A stretch of DNA of 64,000 nt from Albula goreensis. Lineage: Eukaryota > Chordata > Actinopteri > Albuliformes > Albulidae. Positions 24,558 through 35,109 of this stretch are shown here, in pieces. Under the pieces are notes generated by a model, which searched no databases, was not told the DNA's origin, and saw only the letters and a list, made by a program, of their open reading frames with translations. The stretch spans positions 4,750,646-4,814,645 of the forward strand of contig CM040743.1 of assembly GCA_022829145.1 (NCBI GenBank), read 5' to 3'. Both the position numbers and the translations under genes were made by a program. Every line of letters starts with the position of its first letter. Position 1 is the first letter of the stretch.

Positions 24558-24850
24558 CTGTAGCTCATATTAATCAGGTGGATGCACTTATTCACTCCCA
24601 CACTGTAAGATGGTCTGGATAAGAACGTCTGCTAAGTTAATGTAATCTAACCGGTTCCCGCTGTGGTTGCCAGCTGAATTGAGCCAGCCTGGCAGAGGTG
24701 TAGCATGATGGTTAAGAGGCCGTTCCTCCAGCTCAGGGGGTGGTAGGTGTGGTTTCCAGGCAGGTCACTGCTGATGTGTGAGGTACTTAACCCAAACAGC
24801 CTCAGTAAAATGTCCAGCTGTATAAACTGGCAGGGTGTAGAGATGTAAAC
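24558..24850 (+). mobile_element. SINE tail followed by a second diverged SINE copy
   Basis: 24558-24650 ends TGGTCTGGATAAGAACGTCTGC then TAATGTAATC. 24697-24850 has GTGTAGCATGATGGTTAAGA (A-box region), a damaged B box, GTACTTAACCC and CAGCTGTATAAACTGG, the standard mid-body sequence of the fish SINE. Confidence 0.6.
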
Positions 24851-24985
24851 TATGGGTGTTCACAACCAATCTGGGCCGCAGTGCTGATCCCAGATCAGTC
24901 TTCCCCAACTCTTCTCCCAGTCTTACCAATCACAAGCTGAAAGGGGAGGACTGATCTTAGATCAGTACCCTAAGATGAATTGGCA
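24850..24985. repeat. Palindromic MITE of the GATCxxGGATCAG type
   Basis: GCAGTGCTGATCCCAGATCAG at the left and CTGATCTTAGATCAGTACCC at the right, with CAGTCTTACCAATCACAAG between. It lies under 100 bp from another copy of the same family. Confidence 0.6.
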
Positions 24986-25040
24986 GCGTGCAGAAATGTT
25001 AGCTGTGTAGGTCACACAGGATAAGAGTGTCTGCTTAACT

Positions 25041-25190
25041 CAGGGCCCATGTTCAGAAATCATCTGAGCAGCAGTGCTGATCCTGGATCAGTCTTCCCCA
25101 GCTCTAATCCTAGTCTTATCTATCACGAGGTTAAAGGGAGAACTGATCTTGGATCAGCACCATTAGATGCTTCACAATATGGGTCCAGTG
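25041..25190. repeat. Palindromic MITE of the GATCxxGGATCAG type, nearly complete
   Basis: Long imperfect inverted termini: left GGGCCCATGTTCAGAAATCA..., then GCAGTGCTGATCCTGGATCAG; right CTGATCTTGGATCAGCACC then TTCACAATATGGGTCC. The inverted ends reach about 45 bp. The core resembles the copy at 24850. Confidence 0.65.
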
Positions 25191-25239
25191 CTGTAGAAGT
25201 GGTAACTGTGTGTACCCCTGCAGTGGAAATGCTATGTGG

Positions 25240-25690
25240 CTTTTGGGTGGGGTTGGCTCAGCTTATGAGTGTAAATTGTGGTTCATGTCTGTTAAAGTCG
25301 TTCGTCTCAACGCGCTCGTGTGTCGCTGCTTCCTGTCTTAGACTGTGGGGCTCATTTGCGGTGGAGTTGATAACATCGCTTGGGTCAAGGGGAAGAATAA
25401 TTAATAATGGCCCTTTAAGGAATGCAAGACAGGGGCAAGCATCTCAGTGTTAAAGTGAACTGAATGTTAGAGATCAGGCTCCAGGTTAAGAGGGTCCACT
25501 CTCACTTCAACTGGATTAAGAGGGTACATTTAATGTGATGTCACCCCAGTCCCTTTCACCTGCGGGTTATCTCTGTGGTCCATCTGCTGCTGTGCCCCTG
25601 CATTCTCATAGCCAGCCCCACCCTACACCCTTCTCCCTGCCCAGCATGTCACAGACCAATCAGCTGCAGGCACTGTATTGAATGCACTCA
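25240..25690. repeat. Dispersed repeat, copy B (pairs with 22180-22770)
   Basis: ATGAGTGTAAATTGTGGTTC, CTGTTAAAGTCG, AGATCAGGCTCCAGGTTAAG, CCTTTCACCTGCGGGTTATC and CCAATCAGCTGCAGGC follow in the same order as in copy A, about 3 kb apart. It may be an old segmental duplication or an uncharacterised transposon family. Confidence 0.6.
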
Positions 25691-25724
25691 TGCTCTTCTG
25701 GTCCTGCTGTCTCACTGAATCCTC

Positions 25725-26035
25725 AGGCCGATGTTATACTTAGCGCATCCGCGAGTACGTAAGGGTCTGCTAGGGTCCACGTGATGTAAATTTCGTCATC
25801 AGATGGTGTCCACGAGGCTCTGCGGACATCTCTGTACCCTCAAATCGTTTACGTGGCAACAGCGCCACAAGAGCACCAACTGCGCATGCACTGGAAAACC
25901 AACATTGGGAACCAATTGAACACAGACTAGAAAGCAGACTAGAAAGTGGTATAATAAGAACAACTATGCTTCTGTAGTGTCTGCAGATGTCTGTGTGTGC
26001 ATCCGCAAGAGAGTATAACCGGACCCTTAGCCTGC
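25725..26035. mobile_element. MITE-like element with imperfect inverted ends
   Basis: Left end GTTATACTTAGCGCATCCGC and right end TGTGTGCATCCGCAAGAGAG then TATAACCGGACCCTT share inverted TTATACT and GGATGC blocks. The interior is CpG-containing and non-coding. Family not identified. Confidence 0.4.
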
Positions 26036-26039
26036 TTGC

Positions 26040-28500
26040 CTGTCGCTCCACCATCGCCTCATTAGATTCCAGTCCTATGGGGGATCTGGCCGTGAGAGAG
26101 CCGTCCAGCGCGGTTAGGGTTCGCTGAACCATCTGCCCCCACAATCTGTCACTGGACTCGGAAAGGGACACCGAGAGCCTAACCCTCGACCAAAAGAGTA
26201 GTGTCGCATGTTCTCTTTGCATAGCGCGGTGAGTACGCTTTTGTAAAAGACGGTCACAGAATCTTCACCCGTTCTGCCGAAAATGTGTGTGAAAGGGGTG
26301 TCATTTCGGAGGCGGTTTCTCGGTTTTATCCTGGCGGACATGAGGCATTGTCTGACAGAGTCTGCTGACCCAGACAGTCAGGTCTCTGGAGACGCGGGAC
26401 ACTCTTGCCCCACTGGTTTGAGTAGCATTTACCCCAGCAGTGATGCCCACTTCCTGGACAGGCCAGCTTAGGTATTGCTGATACTCTAAGAGGGAGGTTT
26501 GCCGATGACTTGCGCATTTGACACACCCTACCTCTTGGCACAGTTCACGTTTGAATAATCCCCTCCTTCACATTGGCTGGCCCTGCTGGTACTGAGCTGA
26601 TGTGATTGGCTGTGGAAAATATTGGTTGCATGGGTCAATGGCTCTGAACTTCCATGTTTTCACTTACAGATGTATAGCATAGGAAATGCAATGTATAATA
26701 AATCTGCCACACGAGGTGAGCCGCTGACTGCTCTGGGCTTAGTCTGGGTTCCTATTTGTTGGGGGAATTTGTGCTGACAGATATAGTAATGTTGCTTGGG
26801 AGGTGGTCCTGTGATCAGGTGGCAGGGGTGACCCCTGCTCGCCCCCCCACCATCAATAAGGGTGTAGTATATCCTGGGTGTGTGGTGAGAGAGGTGGGTT
26901 TCACATTTCAGAACGCGACGCGTACGTTCGGTTGCCTCTGATCCCGTTTCACTCCCGTTGTGGAATCTACGCTGCGAGCTGTCCTGCCTTTATTTAAAGA
27001 GCAGACAACTGGCCCCTTGTACATTTGAGTGTGTGTTTGTGTCTGTGTGTGCATGCATTAGCACACGTGAGCATACACATGTTTCTTTATGTCAGAACAT
27101 GTGCTTGTGTTTGTGCATGTTTGTTTGTGAATGTGTATACATAGTGAGTGTGTGTGAATAATCTGTGTGAGAGCACATGCAAACTCATGAGTGTGAACAC
27201 ACACACACACATAAATGAGCACATGTCTGTCACACGTGTCTGTCTTAAAAAATAATAATAATTTCTCCCCACTACCTTGCAAACCCCTCACCCCTCCTCC
27301 CAAAAGAAACAAAAAACAAATCAGCTCTTCTTTCGAGATGTTTGAACTGTTTGACTGCAGCCACCATCATTTTCAGTTGTTCACTGAGGGTATTCCATCA
27401 TCAGTGAGTGCTGTTTTCAAGGCTGCCGTCCAATCACAATTCAGCTTGTCAGTGATTGGCCGGGCATGTAAGCACAGCATGTCCCTGGGTGCATCACCGT
27501 GTCACTGCTACAGTGCGCCATAGCAACCAGCACGCTAAACTCTGCGCTCCATGCTAACGTTCAAATTACAAACTCCATACTCTCACTAAGCCTATTACCT
27601 AACCCCAAAAACACAACCGCCTCATTGAGAGCTAAGCCACGAAACGTTCTAAGCTCCTTCCGTGAAATTTTCACAGGTTCTTATGTACACATTTAATCAT
27701 GTAAGTTTAGCTTGCCTTGTTTACATTTCTCTCCCGTAATAAGGTCTTCTATGAAGTATGACGAAGCCCTTGGCAACCTTGAAACCAAGGCCAGACCCCC
27801 TCAGGCTAGAATTACGCCACACGCTGATGTTTCAGGTTACTGTGCGACTCAGGTTACATACAGTAGTAATAAAGATGCTGTACTGAGCCAAGATGTCCGT
27901 CCGTTGACGGTCTGCTTGTGTTGCATTTTTTGCATTGTTTCTGCTGCGTAGAAAGCCCGAGCCCATTAATTAGTTCAGCTCAGACATTTTAAGAGACTCC
28001 AGTTCCGAAGGGCTCCGCGGTGTCTGCTGGTATTTGGTGCCGCTTCAGCGTTGAGGTCATCGATTGGCTAAAGATCGCCCTGCTTGTTTCCAAGGCCTAA
28101 ATCAGCCCCTGATTGAAGTGAAACCACCCAAACCTGCAGCCACTGTGGACACTCCCAAGACTCCAGTCTGATGCCTTTTTTAATGGGTCTCCTAAATCAA
28201 AGGTGTCATGGAAAAAAAAAACCAAAGCTCTGAAATTGCCACTATTGCCTATACATGTTATAAAAGTGGTAACGACATACAATTTGCTGGGTGGGGGAGA
28301 GTAGGTGGATCCATTGGGTGTTGTAGACACAGTGTAGAAGTTGGAGAAGTTGGAGAACGAGGGTGTCGGTCTGTGAGACACATTCAGTGTCTGCAGGTGT
28401 TCGTGGTTTTCTTTCCAATAAAGGAGGAAGGGAGCATGTCGAGGCAAGGAGAGAGTCGGTCTGTCAAATCACCCCTCTGACTTATAGATGGTTATTATGT
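26040..28500. other. Non-coding stretch with a degenerate TG block
   Basis: 27028-27220 is diffuse TG/CA sequence. The rest shows no repeat or exon I can name. Confidence 0.55.
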
Positions 28501-28506
28501 AATACC

Positions 28507-28620
28507 ATACACACACACACACACAAATGCATGCATACATACACACACTCATAGACACATACATGCACACACGCATGCACACACACACACACTCACACAT
28601 GCATGCACGCACACACAGCC
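28507..28620. repeat. Compound CA array
   Basis: CA runs with ATGCATGCATAC and ACGCATGC interruptions. Confidence 0.9.
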
Positions 28621-29194
28621 CCAGTGCAGACTTGCTGATGCCATGCACACTTACTTTGAGAGCTCCTGTCTTTCTCTTTTTTGCATGACTGACCACATGA
28701 TGATCCCTAATGAGCTCCTGTCGACCACTGAAAAGTGAGTGAGAAATATAACTCCATTCCTCAGGATGACCTCTTAAAATGTTTGCACATAAACTCTTTA
28801 AAAATCCTCTTAAAATGGTTTAGTGGAAACTCTTTAAAAGGTGTTGTATGAGCTCTTTACACAGTTGAGTATAAACTCTTAAAAAGTTTGAGTGACTTTG
28901 CACAGGTGGAGAACGCTGAGTACAGGTGGAGAGCTTGCTTCATCCGGAATTTTCCCAAACTCTCTGAGCCCTGTTCTTTTCCAAGATGGTGGTGGCAGGG
29001 ACATCCTTTGATCTAGATTCCTGTAAACTGCTTCCGTAGCAACCGGAATTCCTCCTGAGTTCAACACTAAAAACCTCCCAGTTGTTTAAAATACATCAGC
29101 ATTATATAGAAAACAAAATAGCATGGGGGTAAAAAGACAAAGAAAACTACAGTTAATGCCGTGTGTTACTGAAAATACTAACCCCTAGGATTTT

Positions 29195-29285
29195 TATTGC
29201 ACTTTGACCCTGAGCTATGCACTCATCTTCACTATGCAAGCTGCTGTGGCTAAAATAATCTGCTAAATGTCTATGATGTAATATA
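29195..29285 (+). mobile_element. SINE tail fragment
   Basis: GCACTTTGACCCTGAGCTATGC then AAATAATCTGCTAAATGTCT and ATGATGTAATAT resemble the 3' end of the same SINE class, strongly diverged. Confidence 0.4.
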
Positions 29286-29529
29286 TGGTATCCAAACTAT
29301 ATATAACCTTTGTATGCGTAGATATTAATTTTGTTGGTGGTAAATGTGAATGCTAAATCATATGTAATCCTTAAAAGTCTACAAAACTACGCAGCTTTAA
29401 TCAGTTAAAGGCTTATTCCATCTGACTTATGTATTGTTTCCTCATGTTATTTTCAGTTGTCAGTGATGAAGACCCAGTGTTATAAACACAGCAGTCGATC
29501 TTTAGATAAACAAATGAGAGGGCAGGTTG

Positions 29530-29690
29530 TGGTTGTAGGAGGAGCGGGGCGGGTCAGAGCAGTAGCGCTGGGGTGTGTTGGGCAGCAGACGGGCCTGAGG
29601 ACAGGAGGGAAGGGGAGCAGCGCTCAAACGGATCAGCGCCGAAGCAGCGGCGTGAATCAGCCGGCACCCGCCCCGGATCCGACAGCTAAT
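29530..29690. promoter_or_regulatory. GC-rich patch with moderate CpG density
   Basis: Contains GGAGCGGGGCGGGTC near 29538 and repeated AGCGC/GCGCC steps through 29670, with CpG clearly above the flanks. It sits just upstream of a long CA array. No coding exon was recognised. The regulatory role is a guess. Confidence 0.2.
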
Positions 29691-29756
29691 ACCACAGGAA
29701 TTCCTCAGAACTCCCTAACCCCAGGGACAGGGGCATGATGGGATATGTAACCCCCA

Positions 29757-29962
29757 CACACCCACTCACACTCTCTCACTCACACACACGCACGCACGCA
29801 CACAAACACACAGACGCACGCACGCACGCACGCACATACTCGCACACATGCACACACTCACACACGCACGCACGCACACACATACTCGCACACATGCACG
29901 CACACACGCACACACACACATGCATGATGGGACACGTAACCCAGCCCCCAAACACTCGCTCT

Positions 29963-30006
<44 letters not shown>
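29757..30006. repeat. Compound CA/CACG array
   Basis: Two similar blocks each containing CGCACACATGCAC and ending near CCCCCACACA or CAGCCCCCAAACA; ATGATGGG(A/C)(T/C)A(T/C)GTAACCC occurs at both 29735 and 29924, indicating an internal duplication of about 190 bp. Confidence 0.9.
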
Positions 30007-30007
<1 letters not shown>

Positions 30008-30518
30008 CCCTTCCCCAGCTATCTGTCTCCAGTTTCCTCAGTAATTGGATCAGTCGCGTAACTAGGCCTTTCAGAACACACAGGAAGCCCCTCTCTGCTC
30101 CTCTGCGAAACCTGGCCGGAGTTTAGACCGGCGGCTCCAACAGGAAGCGCCTCACTCCGCCAATCCAACACCGTGAAAAGCGGGAGGCGGCGAAACCCCA
30201 AAAAAGGGGGGCCAGGTCGGGGATCTAATTGTTTTCCTGATTCGTCCTGATTAATCAGGAAATACCGATTTACAGAAAACGTCTCGGCCATCTGCTCGGC
30301 CAAACGGCTCAAATGCCCCAGACGGAGGACACAGGCACGCCGTTCCCATATTTTACATGCGTTTGCATCTTTCACACCCCCTCACGGCTAATCGAATCAG
30401 TTTAAGGAAATGCCTTCGACTGCAGACACGGACAGGGCCAGAGGATCCTTATGTCCTGATAAGGCTTAATGCCCTGCTGAATCCAGAATTATCACATCTG
30501 GTCAAGGATGTGAGAAGT

Positions 30519-30520
<2 letters not shown>

Positions 30521-30558
<38 letters not shown>

Positions 30559-30716
30559 GTGTATGATTTAAGTGTGTGTAATGTGTAGTCTGGAGGCGTA
30601 TTGGTACGTATGTGAAATGCTACACTGTAAAAGTAAGTGTAATCTATATTTATACTATTTGTGTAAATAGTATAACTGTGTGTGTGTGTGCGTGCGTGTG
30701 TATGTGTGTGTATGTG

Positions 30717-30761
<45 letters not shown>

Positions 30762-30836
30762 ATGTATGTGTGTGTGCGTGTGTATGTGCTCATGTGTCTG
30801 TGTGTGTTTGTCCATGCATGTGTGTGTGTTTGTGGG
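30521..30836. repeat. Two TG arrays with spacer
   Basis: Pure TG at 30521-30556, then compound TG at 30676-30836 with GTATGTGCTCGTG and GTATGTGCTCATG units. Confidence 0.95.
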
Positions 30837-31036
30837 TAATGTGTGGGCCTGCTCCTGGCCTTTCTTTTTCTGAGAGAAACGTAGAGACAGGCAGTTTCCC
30901 GGGCAGCATGTGTTTTTAAATTTCTTTAAAATGGGGCCTGTTCATTATCGTCATTACTGTTATTGCTTGCTCCATTTCTGAGGGGGCCCCGAGTCCCTTC
31001 TGGCCAGTCTTGGGCGTGAGGTCATTATTCCATCCC

Positions 31037-31225
31037 GATCAGCCAACCGTCTCTCCCGCCAGCTTCTCCTGGCTCCACCCCCCTCCATTCTCTCTTCCCA
31101 AAGTCTGCCTGTCAATCAGCAGGCCCCTGCCTGATTCAGCCAACCATCTCTTTTGCCAGTTTCTTATGGCTCCTCCCTCTTCCTGAGGTGTGCATGTCAA
31201 TCACCAAACCCATGTCTGTCAGCCA
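31037..31225. repeat. 96-bp tandem duplication, diverged
   Basis: GATCAGCCAACCGTCTCTCC and GATTCAGCCAACCATCTCTT open two units; each continues with GCCAG(C/T)TTCT, TGGCTCC and TGTCAATCA. Similarity is moderate. Confidence 0.7.
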
Positions 31226-31723
31226 GTGGGAACTCTCTGTGCAGCTAGGCTACAAGGCTCCAGGCTACAGAGTGGCTGAGTGACTGACTGAGTGAATGGG
31301 TGACTGAGTGAGAAGGTGGATGGATAAGTGAGTATTGTGAGGGGTGTGTGTGTGTGCATGTATGTGTGTGGTCTTGTGTATGTGATTTACGTGTGTGTTG
31401 TGCAGCGGTGTGTGTGTGGACTGTGTTATTGAGAGGTATGTGTGTGTCTGTGATCCCCCCGCTGTGAGCTCCACCAAAATACGGCAACATGTTTTGTAAC
31501 AACATTAATATTTAATGGCCTGAGTGTATTTACGTGTGAAATCAAATGTTGCTGTGAATATTCTGCTTCAGCGCTCTACACAGTACAGCGTGGGGGAAGG
31601 AAAACAACACAAGTCACCTCTCCCGGGTGAGAACGCTAAACAGAGTTACAGCAAAGCTGCGGCACAGCATCTAGGGGAAATAATAAAAACCAGATCCTTC
31701 AGCAGTCCGTTTAAGCAAGAAAA

Positions 31724-31916
31724 CACACACTCACACACACACACACACACATATGGATATGCACAGATGCATGCACACGCACACATACACATGCATATAG
31801 TCTGATGCACAAACACCACACACACACACAGATATGTGCAGATACACACATATAGTCAGACACACGGATATGCACAGATGCACACACAGACACACACACA
31901 TGCATGCGCATACAGT

Positions 31917-31968
<52 letters not shown>

Positions 31969-32096
31969 TACGGATATGCGCAGATGCATGCACACGCACA
32001 CATACACATGCATATAGTCTGATGCACAAACACCACACACACACACAGATATGTGCAGATACACACATATAGTCAGACACACGGATATGCGCAGAT

Positions 32097-32131
<35 letters not shown>

Positions 32132-32187
32132 CATGCGCATACAGTCTCACACACACACACACACACACACATGCATGCGCATACAGT

Positions 32188-32223
<36 letters not shown>

Positions 32224-32237
32224 CATGCGCATACAGT

Positions 32238-32271
<34 letters not shown>

Positions 32272-32340
32272 TGCGCATACAGTCTCACACACACACACAC
32301 ACATGCATGCGCATACAGTCTCACACACACACACAGACAC
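31724..32340. repeat. Compound CA array with 217-bp and roughly 50-bp higher-order repeats
   Basis: The block from ATATGGATATGCACAGATGC through ATGCATATAGTCTGATGCAC recurs 217 bp later (31752 and 31969). It is followed by five or six copies of CATGCATGCGCATACAGTCTC separated by CA runs. The His-Thr and Cys-Val frames here are artefacts. Confidence 0.9.
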
Positions 32341-32344
32341 GCAT

Positions 32345-33705
32345 ATTTTCTATCTGACTGATGGAGAATGCCTCTACTCTGAAGTGTATTTTTTGTGTAC
32401 ATGTGGCCTGCACATTGAGAGGGCTGGACGAGGATGTGCGCTGGGATTCTTTTGCTCGGAATGTATCCGCTGCTCCTGTCACCACGCCATAAAACGTCAG
32501 CGGACACGGCGGCATGGCCTGGCATGCATTAGGAATTACCCCCCACCCCACCCCTTTGCCTGAGTCAGTTAGCAAACCCACCAACCAAAGTGTTTACACC
32601 TGGGATCCTCGGCTACTTCATTATCCTCAACTCTGCTTCTGTACATTTCCCATCCTTGCCTGGCAATTAACTCTTAATTAACTATTGTGTTAATTGATTA
32701 ATTAGCTCAAGGTTTTGAATCAATTTGAGTACTCGATCTGCCTCCTTAGGAATTTGCTTTGCCGCTGTTTTAAGGAGAGGCTCTTGGGTTGACAGTCTGC
32801 ATGCCATAATACACCGTTGGGAGTGCAGAAACCTAGGCAACATACAGCAGCTGAAGGACAGAGCATCTTCTCAGCGACTTAAAGTCAGCCATTGTTTGCA
32901 GTGTGAGATTATATTGTGTGGGTGTGGCTGTCAAGCATCAGGTGACCTTATCCATTAGCAACAGTCCATTCAGCCCATCTAGACTCACCTTTTTACTTAC
33001 AAACCATTGCCAGTTGAGCTGTGTCTTCCCTGTGACCTCATTGTTTTTAAAGACCGGGCATAAAAGCCACATGTTTTCCTCACACTGTTTATAGAACAAT
33101 GTATGAATAGGATGTAATGTGCATGTGTGAGAAGAGTGTATTTCAAACTGCATTGTGGGACACCCATTGTGTCTGCCGGTATCATTGAATTTTGGCGAGG
33201 GGAGCATTGCCTTTAATTTGATTGGTTCATAGATGATGTTAGTGACTTGCAGCTCACATATGAAACATTTCCACACCGCTATGGGATACAGACCCCGTCC
33301 AGCTTCTGCAGGTGTGGCAGCCTCGTCCAGCACATTCTTTAGGAGAGTGCTTTTGATGATCCTGACCGTGCGAACTTGGCTAAAATAAAAGCACAGCTCA
33401 CTTTGTAAGCATATTTCAGGATTTCTTGGCACACAGGTCACTGTTTCTACACTGTGAGAAAGCAGCTTATGGTCTGGTGGTGGTTTCAGCTTGGTGTTGC
33501 CTTTGGAATACCTGAGGTGCAAACACTCATGTAGTTCTGGCCAGAATGGTGGTCATTCATTTTGTCTGTCATTGTTTTTGTTTTAAAGCCATAATGTTCT
33601 CAGTAGCCATATATCTAAGAGGAAGGAAACCTCAGCCATATGTTGGGTGCTGTGTTCTTTGTCGGATGCGTTATTTTTCACCTGCTGTCGCGGAGCACAG
33701 CTGCT
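32345..33705. other. Non-coding stretch holding the longest non-repeat open frame
   Basis: A minus-strand frame of 194 codons (32938-33522) is the longest here not made of a simple repeat. It has no domain I recognise, and a frame of this length is expected about once by chance in a window this size. Treated as non-coding. Confidence 0.5.
32664..32707. promoter_or_regulatory. TAATTA-rich cluster (homeodomain-type sites)
   Basis: CAATTAACTCTTAATTAAC and TTAATTGATTAATTAG pack four TAATT(A/G)-type cores in 44 bp outside any recognised repeat. Such clusters occur in developmental enhancers, but AT-rich DNA can yield them by chance. Confidence 0.25.
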
Positions 33706-33706
33706 T

Positions 33707-33710
<4 letters not shown>

Positions 33711-33776
<66 letters not shown>

Positions 33777-33845
33777 TGTGTGTGTGTGTGTGTGTCTGTG
33801 TGTCTGTGGGTGGGTGGGTGTGTGTCTGTGGGTGTGTGTGTGTGA
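33711..33845. repeat. (TG)n microsatellite with TCTG/GGTG variants
   Basis: About 32 TG units, then TCTGTG and GGGTGGGTGGG variants. Confidence 0.98.
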
Positions 33846-34324
33846 GGAGTTGCTATTAAATTATGAGACTAATGCTCAAGAAAAACACATCTGCTTAAAG
33901 CGATGCGTAACAGCGAACTGAAGATCCGAGCGGGTTGAAACTTTCAGGAGTTGTTTATGCTTGCCTATCGGTCAATGTATGCATGCGTCTGAGCTTGCGT
34001 GCGTGTGAATGACGGCAGGACCTGTCCGCTGGTGTCTGGGGTTGAGAAACCCAGAGGGAGCTGGGAGACGGATCGGTCCTCACCGTGCCGGCTGGGCTTC
34101 CTCTTGTGGCTGCCGCTTTGAGCCCTCTTCCTCTTTTCTGTAAAAGAACCTTCCTGATCACGTATCCAGAGCCAAACACCATTGTGTGCGATGAATTCCC
34201 TTTCTGCTGATACCAACTGTCACGGTCTCACTTATTGTCTCTGTGCATCGATAATTGGCAATGATAGATGACGATTCTTATATTAGAGACAGGGAGCATT
34301 TTCAATAAAATGTGTACCTCATAT

Positions 34325-34495
34325 TTACATTTAGGAAGTGTGCTAACCCCGAGTGAATACAGCTGGATGTTCACTGAAACGGCTCAAAGTAAGCTCCCTG
34401 CAAAAGGATACAATGGCAGTGCCCCACCTTGGAATCAAACCAGCAACCTCCATGTTACAAGTCCAAGTCTCTAACCTATATAATCTATGCCCTGT
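34325..34495 (-). mobile_element. SINE copy, minus strand
   Basis: GAATACAGCTGGATGTTCACTG, GTACAATGGCAGTGCC-like sequence, GGAATCAAACCAGCAACCTC (inverted B box) and AAGTCTCTAACCTAT (inverted head). Confidence 0.65.
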
Positions 34496-34667
34496 GGGAG
34501 TAGCAGAGCTCCTGAAGCAGCTCTGATTTTTGAGGCTTTATACAGCATCCGGGCTGTAATTAGGAGCCGCAGAGAGGGAAGCACACCCCACTGTCTGTAA
34601 GCATCACTGCTTTTACCTTTTAGGTAAGTCCCACAGTTTATCCTTTTAACACATCATCAATGTATAC

Positions 34668-34800
34668 AGCTGAATATTTACTCAGGAAATGTAGATTAAA
34701 TACTTTGCACACAGGTCAAACAGTAGTACCCTACCTGGGAGTTTAACCTGTGGCTTTTGAATTGCAAGCGCAGCTCTCTAACCTGTATACACTGTCACCC
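34668..34800 (-). mobile_element. SINE copy, minus strand
   Basis: TATACAGCTGAATATTTACT, AGTAGTACCCTACCTGGGAG, TTTAACCTGTGGC (inverted B box) and AGCTCTCTAACCTGTATAC. It is 170 bp from another copy in the same orientation and just upstream of the 38-bp minisatellite. Confidence 0.6.
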
Positions 34801-34855
34801 TGGTGCCTGAGATTGGGCAGTCATGCTCAAGATGAGGGGGTAATGAGCAGTGGAT

Positions 34856-35106
34856 CAGTACCCTGCCTTCAGGGGCATAGCACCAGGGGGGAACAGTACC
34901 CTGCCTTCAGGGGCATAGCACCAGGGGGAACAGTACCCTGCCTTCAGGGGCATAGCACCAGAGGGGAACAGTACCCTGCCTTCAGGGGCATACCCAGCCT
35001 TCAGGGGCATAGCACCAGAGGGGAAAAGGGGGCATAGCACCAGAGGGGAACAGTCCCTAGGGGCATAGCACCAGAGGGGGAACAGTACAGGGCCCAAGGG
35101 GAACAG
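34856..35106. repeat. 37-38-bp minisatellite
   Basis: Unit CAGTACCCTGCCTTCAGGGG followed by CATAGCACCAGGGGGGAA. About seven copies, the last ones shortened to GGGGCATAGCACCAGAGGGG. The frames across it are repeat artefacts. Confidence 0.9.
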
Positions 35107-35109
35107 GTT

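Noticed and set aside
32051..32563. 170-codon His-Thr frame
   Set aside because: Dinucleotide artefact of the CA array, followed by a short chance tail.
32938..33522. 194-codon minus-strand open frame, longest not made of simple repeat
   Set aside because: No recognisable domain. About one frame this long is expected by chance in 64 kb over six frames. Codon pattern not protein-like.
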